The notes: generated by a model not told the origin, from the sequence alone. A stretch of 48,890 bases of DNA from Herpetosiphonaceae bacterium (GCA_036374795.1 DASUTC010000303.1:1-48890), one strand, 5' to 3'. Positions 18,501 to 26,634 are shown, numbered from the stretch's first letter. A program made the numbers and translations.

Positions 18501-18550
18501 AGCCGGGAAAACTCGGCTGATACCTGAGTAGGGTGTCAGGCTACCCGGCT
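18501..18550 (+). ncRNA. Candidate structured RNA (alternative-pairing element upstream of a terminator)
   Basis: AGCCGGG (18501-18507) can pair either locally, AGCCG with CGGCT (18514-18518), or distally with CCCGGCT (18544-18550). The distal pairing encloses a CCTGA/TCAGG hairpin (18523-18540). Eleven bases later a strong terminator begins. Mutually exclusive pairings before a terminator are the layout of a riboswitch or attenuator, but no plus-strand gene follows closely. I could not match a known class. The CGGCTGAT stretch faintly recalls the crcB (fluoride) motif, which is not enough for a call. Confidence 0.35.
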
Positions 18551-18560
18551 AGGATGAATA

Positions 18561-18621
18561 GCCGCAGCTACGCAGTTTATCGCCTGAGAGGGTGGAGAAA
18601 CGTAGCTGCGGCATCTTTTGT
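18561..18621 (+). terminator. Intrinsic terminator
   Basis: Perfect 12-bp stem GCCGCAGCTACG / CGTAGCTGCGGC with a 28-nt loop, followed by ATCTTTTGTTT. The T-rich tail gives plus-strand polarity. Confidence 0.75.
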
Positions 18622-18698
18622 TTGCGGCGCGGCTTTGGTCAGCGTCGAGCAGGCGCTTCGGCTCGTAACTCGGCCCACCACCCCATCGGCTGCGCGCA

Positions 18699-19403
18699 TC
18701 ACCCCCCACGAGCCGCCTCGCGGAGCAGATCGCCCTCCGCATCAGCCGGTCGCAGGTAGCTGCTAAACCAGCGGGCCGCGAGCTGCGCGACGCGCTCCAG
18801 CGCGCCCGGCTCCTCGAAGAGATGGGTCGCGCCGGGGATGATCTCAAGCTGCCTGACGGCGTGGAGCCGTCTCGCTGCCGCTTCGTTGAGCGCGATCACC
18901 GGTGTATCCGCCCCGCCGACGACCAGCAGCGTCGGCGCTTGGACCAGATCGAGCGCCGCGCCTGCCAGATCCGGACGACCACCCCGCGAGACGATCGCGC
19001 CGACCACGGATGAGCGCTCGGCTGCGGCGACCAGCGCCGCGCCCGCGCCGGTGCTTGAGCCAAAGTAGCCGATCCGCAGCATGGCGGTGGCTGGCTGCTC
19101 GCCAAGCCAGTCGGTTGCCCCGACGAGCCGACGCGCCAGCAGGCCAATGTCGAAGCGCAGCTTCGCGGTCTGCCGATCGATCGCCTCTTCGTCCTGCGTG
19201 AGCAGATCGAACAGCAGCGTGGCGAGCCCTGCCTCCTGCAACGTCCGCGCGACCGCCCGATTGCGCGGGCTGTGGCGGCTGCTGCCGCTGCCGTGCGCAA
19301 ACACGACGATCCCTTGAGGGTGATCTGGAATACTCAACGTACCATCGAGCACAACCGAGTCGGCGCGCACCCGCACTTCACGTTGTTGCGCTGATGCCTC
19401 CAT
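18699..19403 (-). CDS. Dienelactone-hydrolase-like alpha/beta hydrolase
   Basis: 234 residues from MEASAQQREV, supported by AAGGAGG upstream (the frame is open 11 codons further). The fold is an alpha/beta hydrolase: oxyanion strand GIVVFAHGSGSS, nucleophile Ser117 in GSSTG, Asp166 in VVGGADTPV and His194 in GATHLFEEPG. It follows a phosphoribosyltransferase gene by 51 bases on the same strand. In mycobacteria and other bacteria these two domains occur fused in one protein, so the pair probably works together. The substrate is not known. Confidence 0.9.
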   Translation of the reverse strand: MEASAQQREVRVRADSVVLDGTLSIPDHPQGIVVFAHGSGSSRHSPRNRAVARTLQEAGLATLLFDLLTQDEEAIDRQTAKLRFDIGLLARRLVGATDWLGEQPATAMLRIGYFGSSTGAGAALVAAAERSSVVGAIVSRGGRPDLAGAALDLVQAPTLLVVGGADTPVIALNEAAARRLHAVRQLEIIPGATHLFEEPGALERVAQLAARWFSSYLRPADAEGDLLREAARGG

Positions 19404-19454
19404 GGTCAAACCTCCTTGATCCGCTTCATGCGGCACGGGGCATACGCGGGGCGT

Positions 19455-20153
19455 TCACTGACTCCTGGCCCCCGATCCCGGCCCCCCGACCTCGTTGTGT
19501 TGCGCGTGCTCAGCGCGATCCAGCAGGCTGCGTACCTCGTCATCCGTGACCTGGTGGAAATCGGCGTACCACAGCCCGACGCCGTAGAACAGCTCAGGCG
19601 TCAGCAGACAGACGATCTCGTCCACTTCACGACGGATCGTGCTGACCGTGCTCGGCGGCGCCACCGGCACGCCGACCACGATCCCGGCGGGATGGCGCGC
19701 GCGTAACGCCTTGATCGCCGCCAGCATCGTCGTTCCGGTCGCCAGCCCGTCGTCGACGAGCAGCACAATCCGATCATGCACCTCAAGCACGGGCCGGTGA
19801 TCGCGATAGACGTGTTCGCGTCGCTCGAGCTCGCGTCGCTCGCGTGCGGCGACAGCCTCGATCGCTTTGTCGGCGATGCCAAGGTCCTGAATGACCTCGT
19901 TGTAGAGCACGCGCACGCCGCCCGACGCAATCGCTCCCATCGCCAGCTCCTCGTGGCCGGGCACGCCCAGCTTGCGCACGATCAGAACATCCAGCGGCAG
20001 TGCCAGCGCCCTGGCGATCTCATAGCCCACCGGCACACCGCCGCGCGGCAGCGCCAGAACGACAGCATTCGGGCGGTTGGCGTAGTGGATGAGCGCGCGC
20101 GCGAGCAGTTGCCCAGCCTCGACTCGATCGCCGAATGGTGGTCTGTTGATCAT
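19455..20153 (-). CDS. Phosphoribosyltransferase-family protein
   Basis: 232 residues from MINRPPFGDR. AAGGAGGAGG upstream fixes this start although the frame is open 41 codons earlier. Features: VVLALPRGGVPVGYEIA, LDVLIVRKLGVPGHEELAMG, a long charged helix (ERRELERREHVYRD), and the PRPP-binding loop VLLVDDGLATGTT (about 130-142). This is the type I PRTase subgroup found next to or fused with a dienelactone-hydrolase domain, as here with the downstream gene. Its base substrate is unknown; it is distinct from the de novo or salvage enzymes named pyrE or hpt. Confidence 0.9.
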   Translation of the reverse strand: MINRPPFGDRVEAGQLLARALIHYANRPNAVVLALPRGGVPVGYEIARALALPLDVLIVRKLGVPGHEELAMGAIASGGVRVLYNEVIQDLGIADKAIEAVAARERRELERREHVYRDHRPVLEVHDRIVLLVDDGLATGTTMLAAIKALRARHPAGIVVGVPVAPPSTVSTIRREVDEIVCLLTPELFYGVGLWYADFHQVTDDEVRSLLDRAEHAQHNEVGGPGSGARSQ

Positions 20154-20416
20154 GAGCCTCCTCCTTCGATGATCATCCTGGTGCCGGGCAGCAAGCAGTA
20201 GGCAGAGCATGATGCAGGGTCGTGGGGCGAGGTCGATGTGTGGAGGCCCGAACTGGTAGTACGGGCTGCGCGGCATGATGTGTCGCCTACCGTGCGATGC
20301 GTCCCAACACCAGGCGGCGAAGCCTGCTGCACCCCTGTGTCGCTATCATAACTGATCCCCACAACCCAAAAGTCCTACACAGGAATACTACAGGTACTAG
20401 GCTTAAAATAGTACTT

Positions 20417-20445
20417 TTGAACAGGCTGTATTAATTTATTTTAAT
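20417..20445 (+). promoter_or_regulatory. Putative sigma-70 promoter
   Basis: TTGAAC, a 17-bp spacer, then TTTAAT, in the most AT-rich part of the window. It matches four of six -35 bases and five of six -10 bases. No start codon follows for about 580 bases, so the transcript would have a long leader or be a non-coding RNA. Confidence 0.5.
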
Positions 20446-20480
20446 GTTATCGTATAGGCATCCGCTACTGTATGTTACTC

Positions 20481-20729
20481 GACCGACTGGGGGGTGGGCC
20501 GAGCACCATATCGTAGCGGGTATTTATTTTCCCCGAATTTCTCCGAGCACCTCAAAACACCCAGGCGGCATCTGCGCGCGGGCAGCGCTACAACCGGGCA
20601 GCAACCAATTGGCCTCATCGGCTCAGCAGATGCTGGGTTAAACAAAGAACGTACCGCTGGGGGGTGTCAGTGCGATACGTTCAAGGCCGCCGAGCACAGG
20701 ACGTATCGTTGGAGGGTGTAGGCCGACAC
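20481..20729 (+). repeat. Three degenerate G-rich repeats
   Basis: Copies: GACCGACTGGGGGGTGGGCC (20481), GTACCGCTGGGGGGTGTCAG (20651) and GTATCGTTGGAGGGTGTAGG (20703). The last two continue with a related end (TGCGATACG versus CCGACACG). The shared core is CCGNTGGNGGGTG. Spacings are about 170 and 52 bases. The G-runs could bind a protein or form G-quadruplex-like structure in RNA. Confidence 0.45.
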
Positions 20730-20756
20730 GTTGGGCTGTAGTACAGCGGTGGTGAT

Positions 20757-20834
20757 AAGGTAAGTTGTTCAAGTGGGGTGTTCTCACCGGAACTGATGAC
20801 AGTGTAGCACCGGCACCTTACCAACAACCTTACC
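20757..20834 (+). other. Imperfect long-range hairpin in the leader
   Basis: AAGGTAAGTTGTT (20757-20769) can pair with AACAACCTTACC (20823-20834) with one bulged base, enclosing about 53 nt. It sits between the G-rich repeats and the small gene at 21028. Confidence 0.35.
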
Positions 20835-21027
20835 TGTTCGCCGTGTTTGCTACGTCATTCCAGGGATGCTCATCAGCCGCCACGTCGTCCCGATCTGTAT
20901 GTGTAGCGTATAGGCAATGTCGCTCGATCGAGCCGCGAGCCGAGGAAAAAATCTTCCAGCCTGCATTTATTGTAGGTGCATTATGAGCACGTGACCTACA
21001 TCGCTTAGCTTGGTATCGGAGCAAACA

Positions 21028-21273
21028 ATGCAGCAGACCGAGTGGCTTCCCACAGACGAAGAATGGTGCGAACTCTGCTTTGCATTCATGGAGCTGAGCC
21101 AGGCCCATGATCACCTGCAAACGCTCTTGCTGGCCGACAGCCCGCCATCCCTCCAGCAGCTTTGGCAGGCCACCAGCGCCTATCGCAATCACTCGCAAAC
21201 CTTCTTCCAATCGCTCGCCGCCCAAGTTCGCGCCCGCGTCAATCTTTCTGAGCATTCGCTGCCCCGCTCGTAG
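21028..21273 (+). CDS. Small hypothetical protein
   Basis: 81 residues from MQQTEWLPTDEEW. GGAG six bases upstream of this ATG makes it better than a TTG 18 bases earlier. It is acidic at the N-terminus and all-helical in appearance (CELCFAFMELSQAHDHLQTL; SYRNHSQTFFQSLAAQVRAR-like). I do not recognise the family. Fairly high Gln/Leu content without low complexity suggests a genuine small cytoplasmic protein. It follows a very long structured leader, which suggests post-transcriptional control. Confidence 0.55.
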   Translation: MQQTEWLPTDEEWCELCFAFMELSQAHDHLQTLLLADSPPSLQQLWQATSAYRNHSQTFFQSLAAQVRARVNLSEHSLPRS

Positions 21274-21370
21274 CTCATCTCCGGCAGCTATAAAGACGCA
21301 CTGCCGCCCAGGACAGCACTGTTCTGGGTCATGGGCGTTTGGGCTGGCGGTATGTCCGGGTGCTCCTGCG

Positions 21371-21389
21371 CTGACGCCCTCGGCGTCAG
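21371..21389. terminator. Short GC hairpin
   Basis: CTGACGCC-CTC-GGCGTCAG, an 8-bp perfect stem with a triloop, about 100 bases after the small gene and before the secreted-peptide gene. No T-run. Confidence 0.45.
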
Positions 21390-21503
21390 GAAGGGTCTAC
21401 GGTGTACTCAGGACTAATGGCTGCGTGGTCGCTATCTCAGCCTATACGTATAATCTTCTTAACTATTGACAATCCTGCACAAGATTGCACAAGGAGCACG
21501 ATA

Positions 21504-21782
21504 TTGAGGCCCATGCTTCAACACCTCATTACATGGAAACAGGCGGTTGTCTCAGCGGTCATTGTTTTTCTAGTCGGCGCTGCGCTGATTATTCCAGCCC
21601 GGTACGTGTTCGCAGATACCACGTGCGAGCACTATGATCATGGGCACTTCCCTGGAACGAGCGGCAAGAACGAGCGCTATATCTACTGGGAGCAGTGGTA
21701 CGTCAGTACCTACCATTACCACAAGTATTGGCACGAATACACCGATCTGACTCATGGCGATTGGCATACACGGGTCTGCTAA
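21504..21782 (+). CDS. Secreted His/Tyr/Trp-rich small protein
   Basis: 92 residues from a TTG start seven bases after AAGGAG (21491-21496); an in-frame ATG at 21513 would give 89 residues. Residues about 12-37 are a signal peptide (AVVSAVIVFLVGAALIIPAR, cleavage near VFA-DTT). The mature part of about 55 residues contains 8 His, 8 Tyr and 4 Trp in motifs such as EHYDHGHF, YIYWEQWY, YHYHKYWHEY and HGDWH, with one Cys near each end (41 and the last residue, 92). Possible roles are metal or heme binding, or a surface peptide closed by a disulphide. No family is recognised. A hairpin terminator follows. Confidence 0.7.
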   Translation: MRPMLQHLITWKQAVVSAVIVFLVGAALIIPARYVFADTTCEHYDHGHFPGTSGKNERYIYWEQWYVSTYHYHKYWHEYTDLTHGDWHTRVC

Positions 21783-21818
21783 ACGTGCAGCACGGCGGTA
21801 TTTGTGAAACATCGTTAT

Positions 21819-21867
21819 GAAGCGGGAAGGTCGTCGGCATCAACAGTGCGGTCAGCCTTCCCGCTTC
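21819..21867 (+). terminator. Hairpin after the His/Tyr/Trp-rich gene
   Basis: Perfect 12-bp stem GAAGCGGGAAGG / CCTTCCCGCTTC with a 25-nt loop, 36 bases after the stop codon. Confidence 0.65.
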
Positions 21868-22226
21868 AGCGATCCAGATCGTCACATACGATCGTACAAG
21901 CCCGCCGGACTAACGACGACTCGGCCCGCAACCTCCAGTGGATCAGTTGACGCAGCAAGAATTAATTATGTCAATATCCCTTCTGCCACAAAGGTAATGA
22001 TTGGCCTGTAGAGCCGCTTCCGGTCATCCACTGTAAAATCATCCACCCCAGAACGCAATCCATTATTGTCAATTAGACTAAAAGGACGACGAGTCATGAT
22101 TCTGTCAGATCCAGACCTGGCGTACCTTGACAGTCCTTTTACAATTAGATCGTACAAGTTTATGTCCCCCCATCCAACCGGCCTGGGTGGCACCTGCCAC
22201 GATCGTAGTCAAGGATGAGAGAATCC
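21868..22226. other. Intergenic region upstream of the lipase gene
   Basis: About 360 bases, more AT-rich than its surroundings, with no gene. GATCGTACAAG occurs twice (21890-21900 and 22148-22158), and AAAAGGAC (22080-22087) is inverted as GTCCTTTT (22133-22140). These could be operator sites for the lipase gene or remnants of a mobile element; nothing decides between the two. Confidence 0.4.
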
Positions 22227-24329
22227 ATGAGAGTTCGGACGCAGCGAACGATGTTGTCGCTCATGAGCGTGTGTGCGCTCCTCACCGCCCTGTTGGTCCC
22301 GTTCGTCAGTCGGTCAGCGTACGCGGCAACGGGTCGTGAGCCGGTCATTGTGATCCCCGGCGTCGCCGGATCGGAGCTTACCGCGACATCGGCATTTACG
22401 CTCAGCGTAGACAACGGCCACGGCGGCACCTACACCCGCAGCTACAGCGCGGGCGAGAAAGTCTGGGTCAACACCTGGGAGGCCGCGCTGTCCGGCGATG
22501 ACGATTATTTCGACGCGCTCAAGATGCGCCCCGACGGCGTCACGCCGGTCGCTCCGGCGCTCCGGCCCAGTGATATCTATCACTCAGCCTATGACGATCT
22601 GATCGGCTACCTTGAGCGCCAGGGCTACGTCCAGAACGTGGATCTGTGGGTCTTCCCCTACGATTGGCGGCGCGACCTGCGCACGACGGCCAGCCAGTTG
22701 GATGCGCTGATCACGCGGGCGCTGACGGCGACCAACGGCGGACGCACCGATCGCTCCACCTGGACGATCACCCGCGCCGACATCGTCGCGCACTCGATGG
22801 GCGGCCTGGTGAGCCGCTACTATATCTCCGACGCAGCACGCGCCTCGCGGGTCGACCAGTTGATCACGCTTGGCTCGCCGCAGTTGGGCTCGGTCAAATT
22901 CCTCAAAACGCTGATGTACGGCGATCAGTTCGGCCCGTCCTTCCTGGGCATCGGGCTAAACCCCGACGAGATCAAGGATGTTGTGCAGAACATGCCGGGC
23001 GGTATGCAACTGCTCCCCTCGCGCGGCTACTACACCTACTACGATAACAGCGACTCGGGTCGGCTGCGTCCATACATCGAAGACCGTGATGTCGACGGCA
23101 ACGGCACGATTGGCCGCGTGCTCTCGTACAGCGGCGTCAAGCAACTGCTGCTCAACCTGGGCAAGAATAGCACGGTGCTGAACATTGCCGAGGCGACCCA
23201 CGATGCGCTCGACGGGCAGCGCCACGGCGGCATCAACGGCGTGCGCTGGGTCGCGCTGACCGGCTACGGCTCCGGCACGCTGGGACAGCTTCGCGAGTAC
23301 ACCGGCTCGTGCCTGACCTGGACCGGCTACAAGCCGTGTCCCAAGCGCGACGAGCTGCCCGTCGACGGCGATGGCACCGTCTCGATCATGTCCGCCGCGA
23401 TGGGCGATCCCTGGCGCAACACGCTGATCAACAGCGGCGCGCAGCTCTGGTACGTCGAGCGCGAGCACGGCGCGCTGGTCCAGCGCGATTATGTGATGGG
23501 CGTTGCCGTCAGCGATGGGCCGGTGCTGCCCTGGATCGGCGATCTGCTGCGCGGCGCGATCCCGATGTCGGCCTCGGCGACGACGACCTCACAGTCTTCG
23601 ACCAGGCCCACTCGCGCCCCGCTGGAGCAGTTGAGCGGCGCGTGGATCAGCGCGCTTGGCCCGGTTGCGCTGCAAGCAACCGACGCCGATGGCCGCGCGA
23701 CGGGCCGCCGACCGGGCGATGTGGATGCCCAGCCGCCCGCGATCCCCGGCTCCCACTACGAGCGGCTGCCGGAGGGCGAGTTCGCCTTTGTCAAGCCCGA
23801 TCGCGACTACACCTTCAACCTCGCCGCCGAGCGTGAGGGCAGCGTCGATCTCAAGGTGCGCGTGCTCGGCAATGGTCGCGTGGAGCGCACCGCGCTCTAC
23901 CTGGGCGTGCTGCTCGGCACGAATGGACGCGCGCAACTGGCGCTTCAGCCGGGTGCCGGTCGGGCGGCAGCGCCGCAGGGCTGGCCCGCGTTGCAGGTGG
24001 ACGCCGACGGCGACGGCATCTTTGAGAGCAGCGTACAAGCCTCAGCGGTGCTCGACGCCCGCGAGAGCGCCGACGCGAGCGCGCCCGATCTGAACGTCGC
24101 AGCGCCGGTGGCGCAGGCCGGTAGCGTGACCATTCGCTGGCAGGCGGCGGATAAGGACGCGGGTATGCTGCTTGAGCAGGCCACGATCGATCCCGACACG
24201 GCCAATGCGCGCCAGGTGCAGAACGGCGAGACGCTCAGCCTGCGCCCTGGACAGCACCGGCTGCTCGTCGTGGCGCAGGACCGCGCAGGCAACACCCGCA
24301 GCCGCGAGGTCGTCTTCACCGTTCGCTAA
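22227..24329 (+). CDS. Secreted LCAT-like lipase/acyltransferase
   Basis: 700 residues from MRVRTQRTML. An ATG 12 bases upstream is possible, but AAGG would then touch it. A signal peptide (about 1-35, ending AYAA) precedes an alpha/beta-hydrolase domain of the lecithin:cholesterol acyltransferase family. Signatures are PVIVIPGVAGSEL, VFPYDWRRDL, the nucleophile Ser190 in VAHSMGGLVSRYY, and GDGTVS and EREHGALVQ for the Asp and His of the triad. A C-terminal beta-rich region of about 230 residues (DADGDGIFESSVQ and an Ig-like end with AQDRAGNTR) may be a calcium-binding or carbohydrate-binding module. Probably an extracellular phospholipase or esterase. A strong terminator follows. Confidence 0.9.
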   Translation: MRVRTQRTMLSLMSVCALLTALLVPFVSRSAYAATGREPVIVIPGVAGSELTATSAFTLSVDNGHGGTYTRSYSAGEKVWVNTWEAALSGDDDYFDALKMRPDGVTPVAPALRPSDIYHSAYDDLIGYLERQGYVQNVDLWVFPYDWRRDLRTTASQLDALITRALTATNGGRTDRSTWTITRADIVAHSMGGLVSRYYISDAARASRVDQLITLGSPQLGSVKFLKTLMYGDQFGPSFLGIGLNPDEIKDVVQNMPGGMQLLPSRGYYTYYDNSDSGRLRPYIEDRDVDGNGTIGRVLSYSGVKQLLLNLGKNSTVLNIAEATHDALDGQRHGGINGVRWVALTGYGSGTLGQLREYTGSCLTWTGYKPCPKRDELPVDGDGTVSIMSAAMGDPWRNTLINSGAQLWYVEREHGALVQRDYVMGVAVSDGPVLPWIGDLLRGAIPMSASATTTSQSSTRPTRAPLEQLSGAWISALGPVALQATDADGRATGRRPGDVDAQPPAIPGSHYERLPEGEFAFVKPDRDYTFNLAAEREGSVDLKVRVLGNGRVERTALYLGVLLGTNGRAQLALQPGAGRAAAPQGWPALQVDADGDGIFESSVQASAVLDARESADASAPDLNVAAPVAQAGSVTIRWQAADKDAGMLLEQATIDPDTANARQVQNGETLSLRPGQHRLLVVAQDRAGNTRSREVVFTVR

Positions 24330-24348
24330 AACACATTGCCGATCGCAG

Positions 24349-24382
24349 ATGCGCGCCAGGCTGGTTTCAGCCTGGCGCGCAT
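24349..24382 (+). terminator. Terminator of the lipase gene
   Basis: Perfect 15-bp stem ATGCGCGCCAGGCTG / CAGCCTGGCGCGCAT with loop GTTT, 20 bases after the stop, then GTTGT. Confidence 0.8.
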
Positions 24383-24435
24383 GTTGTCACCACGATCATT
24401 TCCCGATCGCTCCTCCGTAGAGTTGGCCGGCCTTC

Positions 24436-24585
24436 CATGCATTTTTGTGGGAGCCTGCCGTGGGCATGCGCGATCTGGGGACGCTCGGTGGGGAGATAAG
24501 CTTTGCGCATGCCATCAATAATCAGGGCCAGGTGACGGGCTCAAGTGAGGATGCGGCGAACAAGGATCATGCCTTCCGGTGGACG
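24436..24585 (+). pseudogene. Remnant of an HAF-repeat (extracellular repeat) gene
   Basis: The frame reads HAFLWEPAVGMRDLGTLGG, then EISFAHAINNQGQVTGSSE and DAANKDHAFRWT. This is one full HAF repeat flanked by the HAF(L/R)W signature at both ends, as in long extracellular HAF-family proteins. A stop codon (TAG at 24418) lies upstream in frame, and the sequence after HAFRWT is unrelated. No start or Shine-Dalgarno is present, so this is an isolated fragment of a decayed or recombined gene. Confidence 0.8.
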
Positions 24586-24639
24586 AGGTGCCACAGCGCT
24601 GCCACGGGCAACCCGTCAGTCGTCCCAGCCGCAGCAACA

Positions 24640-24666
24640 ACGCCTGAGCAATCGATGCTCAGGCGT
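24640..24666 (-). terminator. Terminator at the end of the glycosidase/transport operon
   Basis: Perfect 11-bp stem ACGCCTGAGCA / TGCTCAGGCGT with a 5-nt loop (ATCGA), 28 bases past the last gene on the minus strand. Confidence 0.7.
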
Positions 24667-24693
24667 CGTCGCGTCAACGATCGTCGGAGGAGG

Positions 24694-26601
24694 CTAGCGG
24701 AACATCGCGGGCATCCAGATGCGCGAGTGGACCAACTGGTACACCCGCACGTAGTCGAAGTTGGCGGTAAAGCCGGTGCCGCCCATCGACACCAGGCCGA
24801 TGCGCGCGCTGGTGCCCAGGCTATGCGTCCACGTGCCGCCGCGCACCCACTGCGCGCCGGGAGCGTCGCGCTTGGTGTAGGCGGTGTAGTGCTCAGCGCC
24901 GGCGTGCGTGCGCTTGACGATCCGCAGATAGGTCCACTCGTCGGGCGGGCCGATCAGCGTGCTGCCGTAGAACGGGCCTTTGCTGACATCGACGTACTCG
25001 CGGGCAAACTCGGTCTGGCGCGTCTCCCAGATCGAGGCATGCACCAGCTTGAGATACCGATCGTCGTCGCCGTAGATCACCAGACCGGCCTGGACGTAGT
25101 TGAAGCAGCAGCCCTCGGCAGGCAGACTCAGCCTGACCCGCGTCTCGACCACATAGTTGCCGCTGGGCGCGGCCTCGGTCAGCACCGACGCGCTGTTGTT
25201 GGTCTGGTACAGATCCGCTCCCTGCGTCTCGAAGCGGAACGACTCGCCGGTCAGCCCGAACTGGTCGGCGGCTGGCTCGCGTACCCAGCTCCAGCGCGGG
25301 CTAAGCGACGCACCGTTGAACTCGTCGGAGAACGCTTCGAGCAACGGCCCGGGCTCGTCCATCGGCGCGGGCGGCGTGCGATAGGCCGTCGTGTCGCCGG
25401 GCTGGGCTGCGGGCGCTGGCTGTGGCGTATCGGAGATCCAGTGGCCGCCGCGCACTGTCGGCCAGCCGTCGATCCAATCGAGCGCATCCAGCAGCACGGG
25501 CCGCTTGGTGAAGTTATCGGTTCCGGCAAAATACGGATCGTTCTGGTCGATCGCGTGATAGATCGTCCAGTCCTGGCCCTCGAAGTCGGTGAAAACGGTG
25601 TTATGGCCCGGCCCGACCCAGCGGTTGCCGTTCAGGCTGAGCACGGGCGTGCCCCCGACGCGACCGGCCAGCAGCGAAACGCCCTCGCGATCGACGAACG
25701 GGCCGGTCGGGCTGGCCGCTCGGCCAGCGTAGACGCTGTAGCCGGTCTGCGGGCCGTTGCAGCAGTTCGACGCCGACACAAACAGGTAGTAGTAGTCATC
25801 GTGCCGGACGACCTCCGCGCCCTCGTAACGGTTGGCGATCGTCACCTGCACGGCGCTCTCGGCGGGCGCGGTAAATCCATCGGCGGAGAGCATACGCACC
25901 TGAATGCCGCCGTAGTAGCTGCCGTAGTAGATGTACTTCTGTGGCTCGCTGTACTCATCGACCGGCTCAGCCACGATCACTTCGGGGTCGAAGGTCCAGA
26001 AGAAGTTGCAGCCGGGGCCGTTGCGGCGTGGCTCGACCACCGGACGACCGATGTCGTCCCAGGGGCCGAGCGGGCTGCTGCTCGTGGCGACGCCGATCGC
26101 GTTATCGCCGCCGCAGTTGGGCTCGCCGCTGACCTCGGTCTTGACATCGGTGATGCCGTAGTAGAGATAATACTTGCCGTTGAAATAATCGATTTCGGGA
26201 GCCCACACGCCCGCCGTCGGCTCGCCCCACGAGGGCACGGCGGCGAACGCATCGCCCATATAGGTCCAGTTGACCAGATCGAGCGAGCGCAGCATCGGGA
26301 TCTTATGGAAATTGAAGTTATCGCCGGTCTTATCCTCGTCGTTGAGCGGATCGGTCGTGCAGTACATGTACCAGTAGGTATCGCCCGGCTGCTGGCCGCG
26401 AATGACCGAGGGATCGGCGCAGCTTTCGACCAGACCGTCGCCGGGGATCTGGACCGGCAGCGGGTTGGTGTAGGTTCCGGCGCTGACGCGGACCTCGGCG
26501 GATGACACCCGCGCGCCAGCGGCCAGCCCGACGATCAGCAGCAGAGACAGCAGGTGGACGAGTAGACGCGGCGGTCGTCGCCGCAAGATACGCCCTTGCA
26601 T
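24694..26601 (-). CDS. Secreted GH43 glycoside hydrolase with C-terminal beta-sandwich
   Basis: 635 residues. A signal peptide (about 1-35) precedes a five-bladed beta-propeller of GH43 (about 45-400): candidate general base Asp63 (ESCADPSVI), candidate modulator Asp205 (TFDPEVIV) and candidate acid Glu263 (RYEGAEVV), with APEIDYFNGKYYLYYG. Residues about 430-620 form a concanavalin-like module (DEFNGASLSPRWSW; FNYVQAGLVIYGDDDRYLKL) of the type that follows GH43 xylosidases and arabinofuranosidases. Family knowledge suggests activity on arabinan, arabinoxylan or xylan oligomers; the exact bond cannot be read. It is last in the operon and has a copy of the dispersed leader repeat before its start. 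Confidence 0.92.
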   Translation of the reverse strand: MQGRILRRRPPRLLVHLLSLLLIVGLAAGARVSSAEVRVSAGTYTNPLPVQIPGDGLVESCADPSVIRGQQPGDTYWYMYCTTDPLNDEDKTGDNFNFHKIPMLRSLDLVNWTYMGDAFAAVPSWGEPTAGVWAPEIDYFNGKYYLYYGITDVKTEVSGEPNCGGDNAIGVATSSSPLGPWDDIGRPVVEPRRNGPGCNFFWTFDPEVIVAEPVDEYSEPQKYIYYGSYYGGIQVRMLSADGFTAPAESAVQVTIANRYEGAEVVRHDDYYYLFVSASNCCNGPQTGYSVYAGRAASPTGPFVDREGVSLLAGRVGGTPVLSLNGNRWVGPGHNTVFTDFEGQDWTIYHAIDQNDPYFAGTDNFTKRPVLLDALDWIDGWPTVRGGHWISDTPQPAPAAQPGDTTAYRTPPAPMDEPGPLLEAFSDEFNGASLSPRWSWVREPAADQFGLTGESFRFETQGADLYQTNNSASVLTEAAPSGNYVVETRVRLSLPAEGCCFNYVQAGLVIYGDDDRYLKLVHASIWETRQTEFAREYVDVSKGPFYGSTLIGPPDEWTYLRIVKRTHAGAEHYTAYTKRDAPGAQWVRGGTWTHSLGTSARIGLVSMGGTGFTANFDYVRVYQLVHSRIWMPAMFR

Positions 26602-26634
26602 CGTTCTTCCCCTTTCCGAGCCCCTACATCGATG

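Larger units (their letters stand above)
18329..18698. other. Gene-free stretch with RNA-like structure
   Basis: About 370 bases between the GerMN gene and the convergent hydrolase. No gene is supported. It holds the structured element at 18501-18550 and the terminator at 18561-18621. Confidence 0.6.
20154..21027. other. Long non-coding leader-like region with G-rich repeats
   Basis: About 870 bases without a supported gene. Composition shifts to AT-rich at 20340-20460, where a promoter is found. Three related G-rich motifs (near 20481, 20650 and 20701) and a long imperfect hairpin (20757-20834) follow before the small gene at 21028. Frames through here are short and of implausible composition. 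Confidence 0.55.

Noticed and set aside
18573-18600. Similarity of TTTATCGCCTGAGAGGGTGG to SAM (S-box) or THI-box riboswitch cores
   Set aside because: It is the loop of a terminator. The other conserved segments of both riboswitches are missing.
22080-22158. Inverted AAAAGGAC/GTCCTTTT and duplicated GATCGTACAAG as insertion-sequence ends
   Set aside because: No transposase or target duplication can be seen, and the arms are only 8-11 bp.
24694-26505. Long plus-strand open frame opposite the GH43 gene
   Set aside because: An antisense shadow; only its first 50 residues (HAF remnant) have family similarity, and those lie before the GH43 gene.
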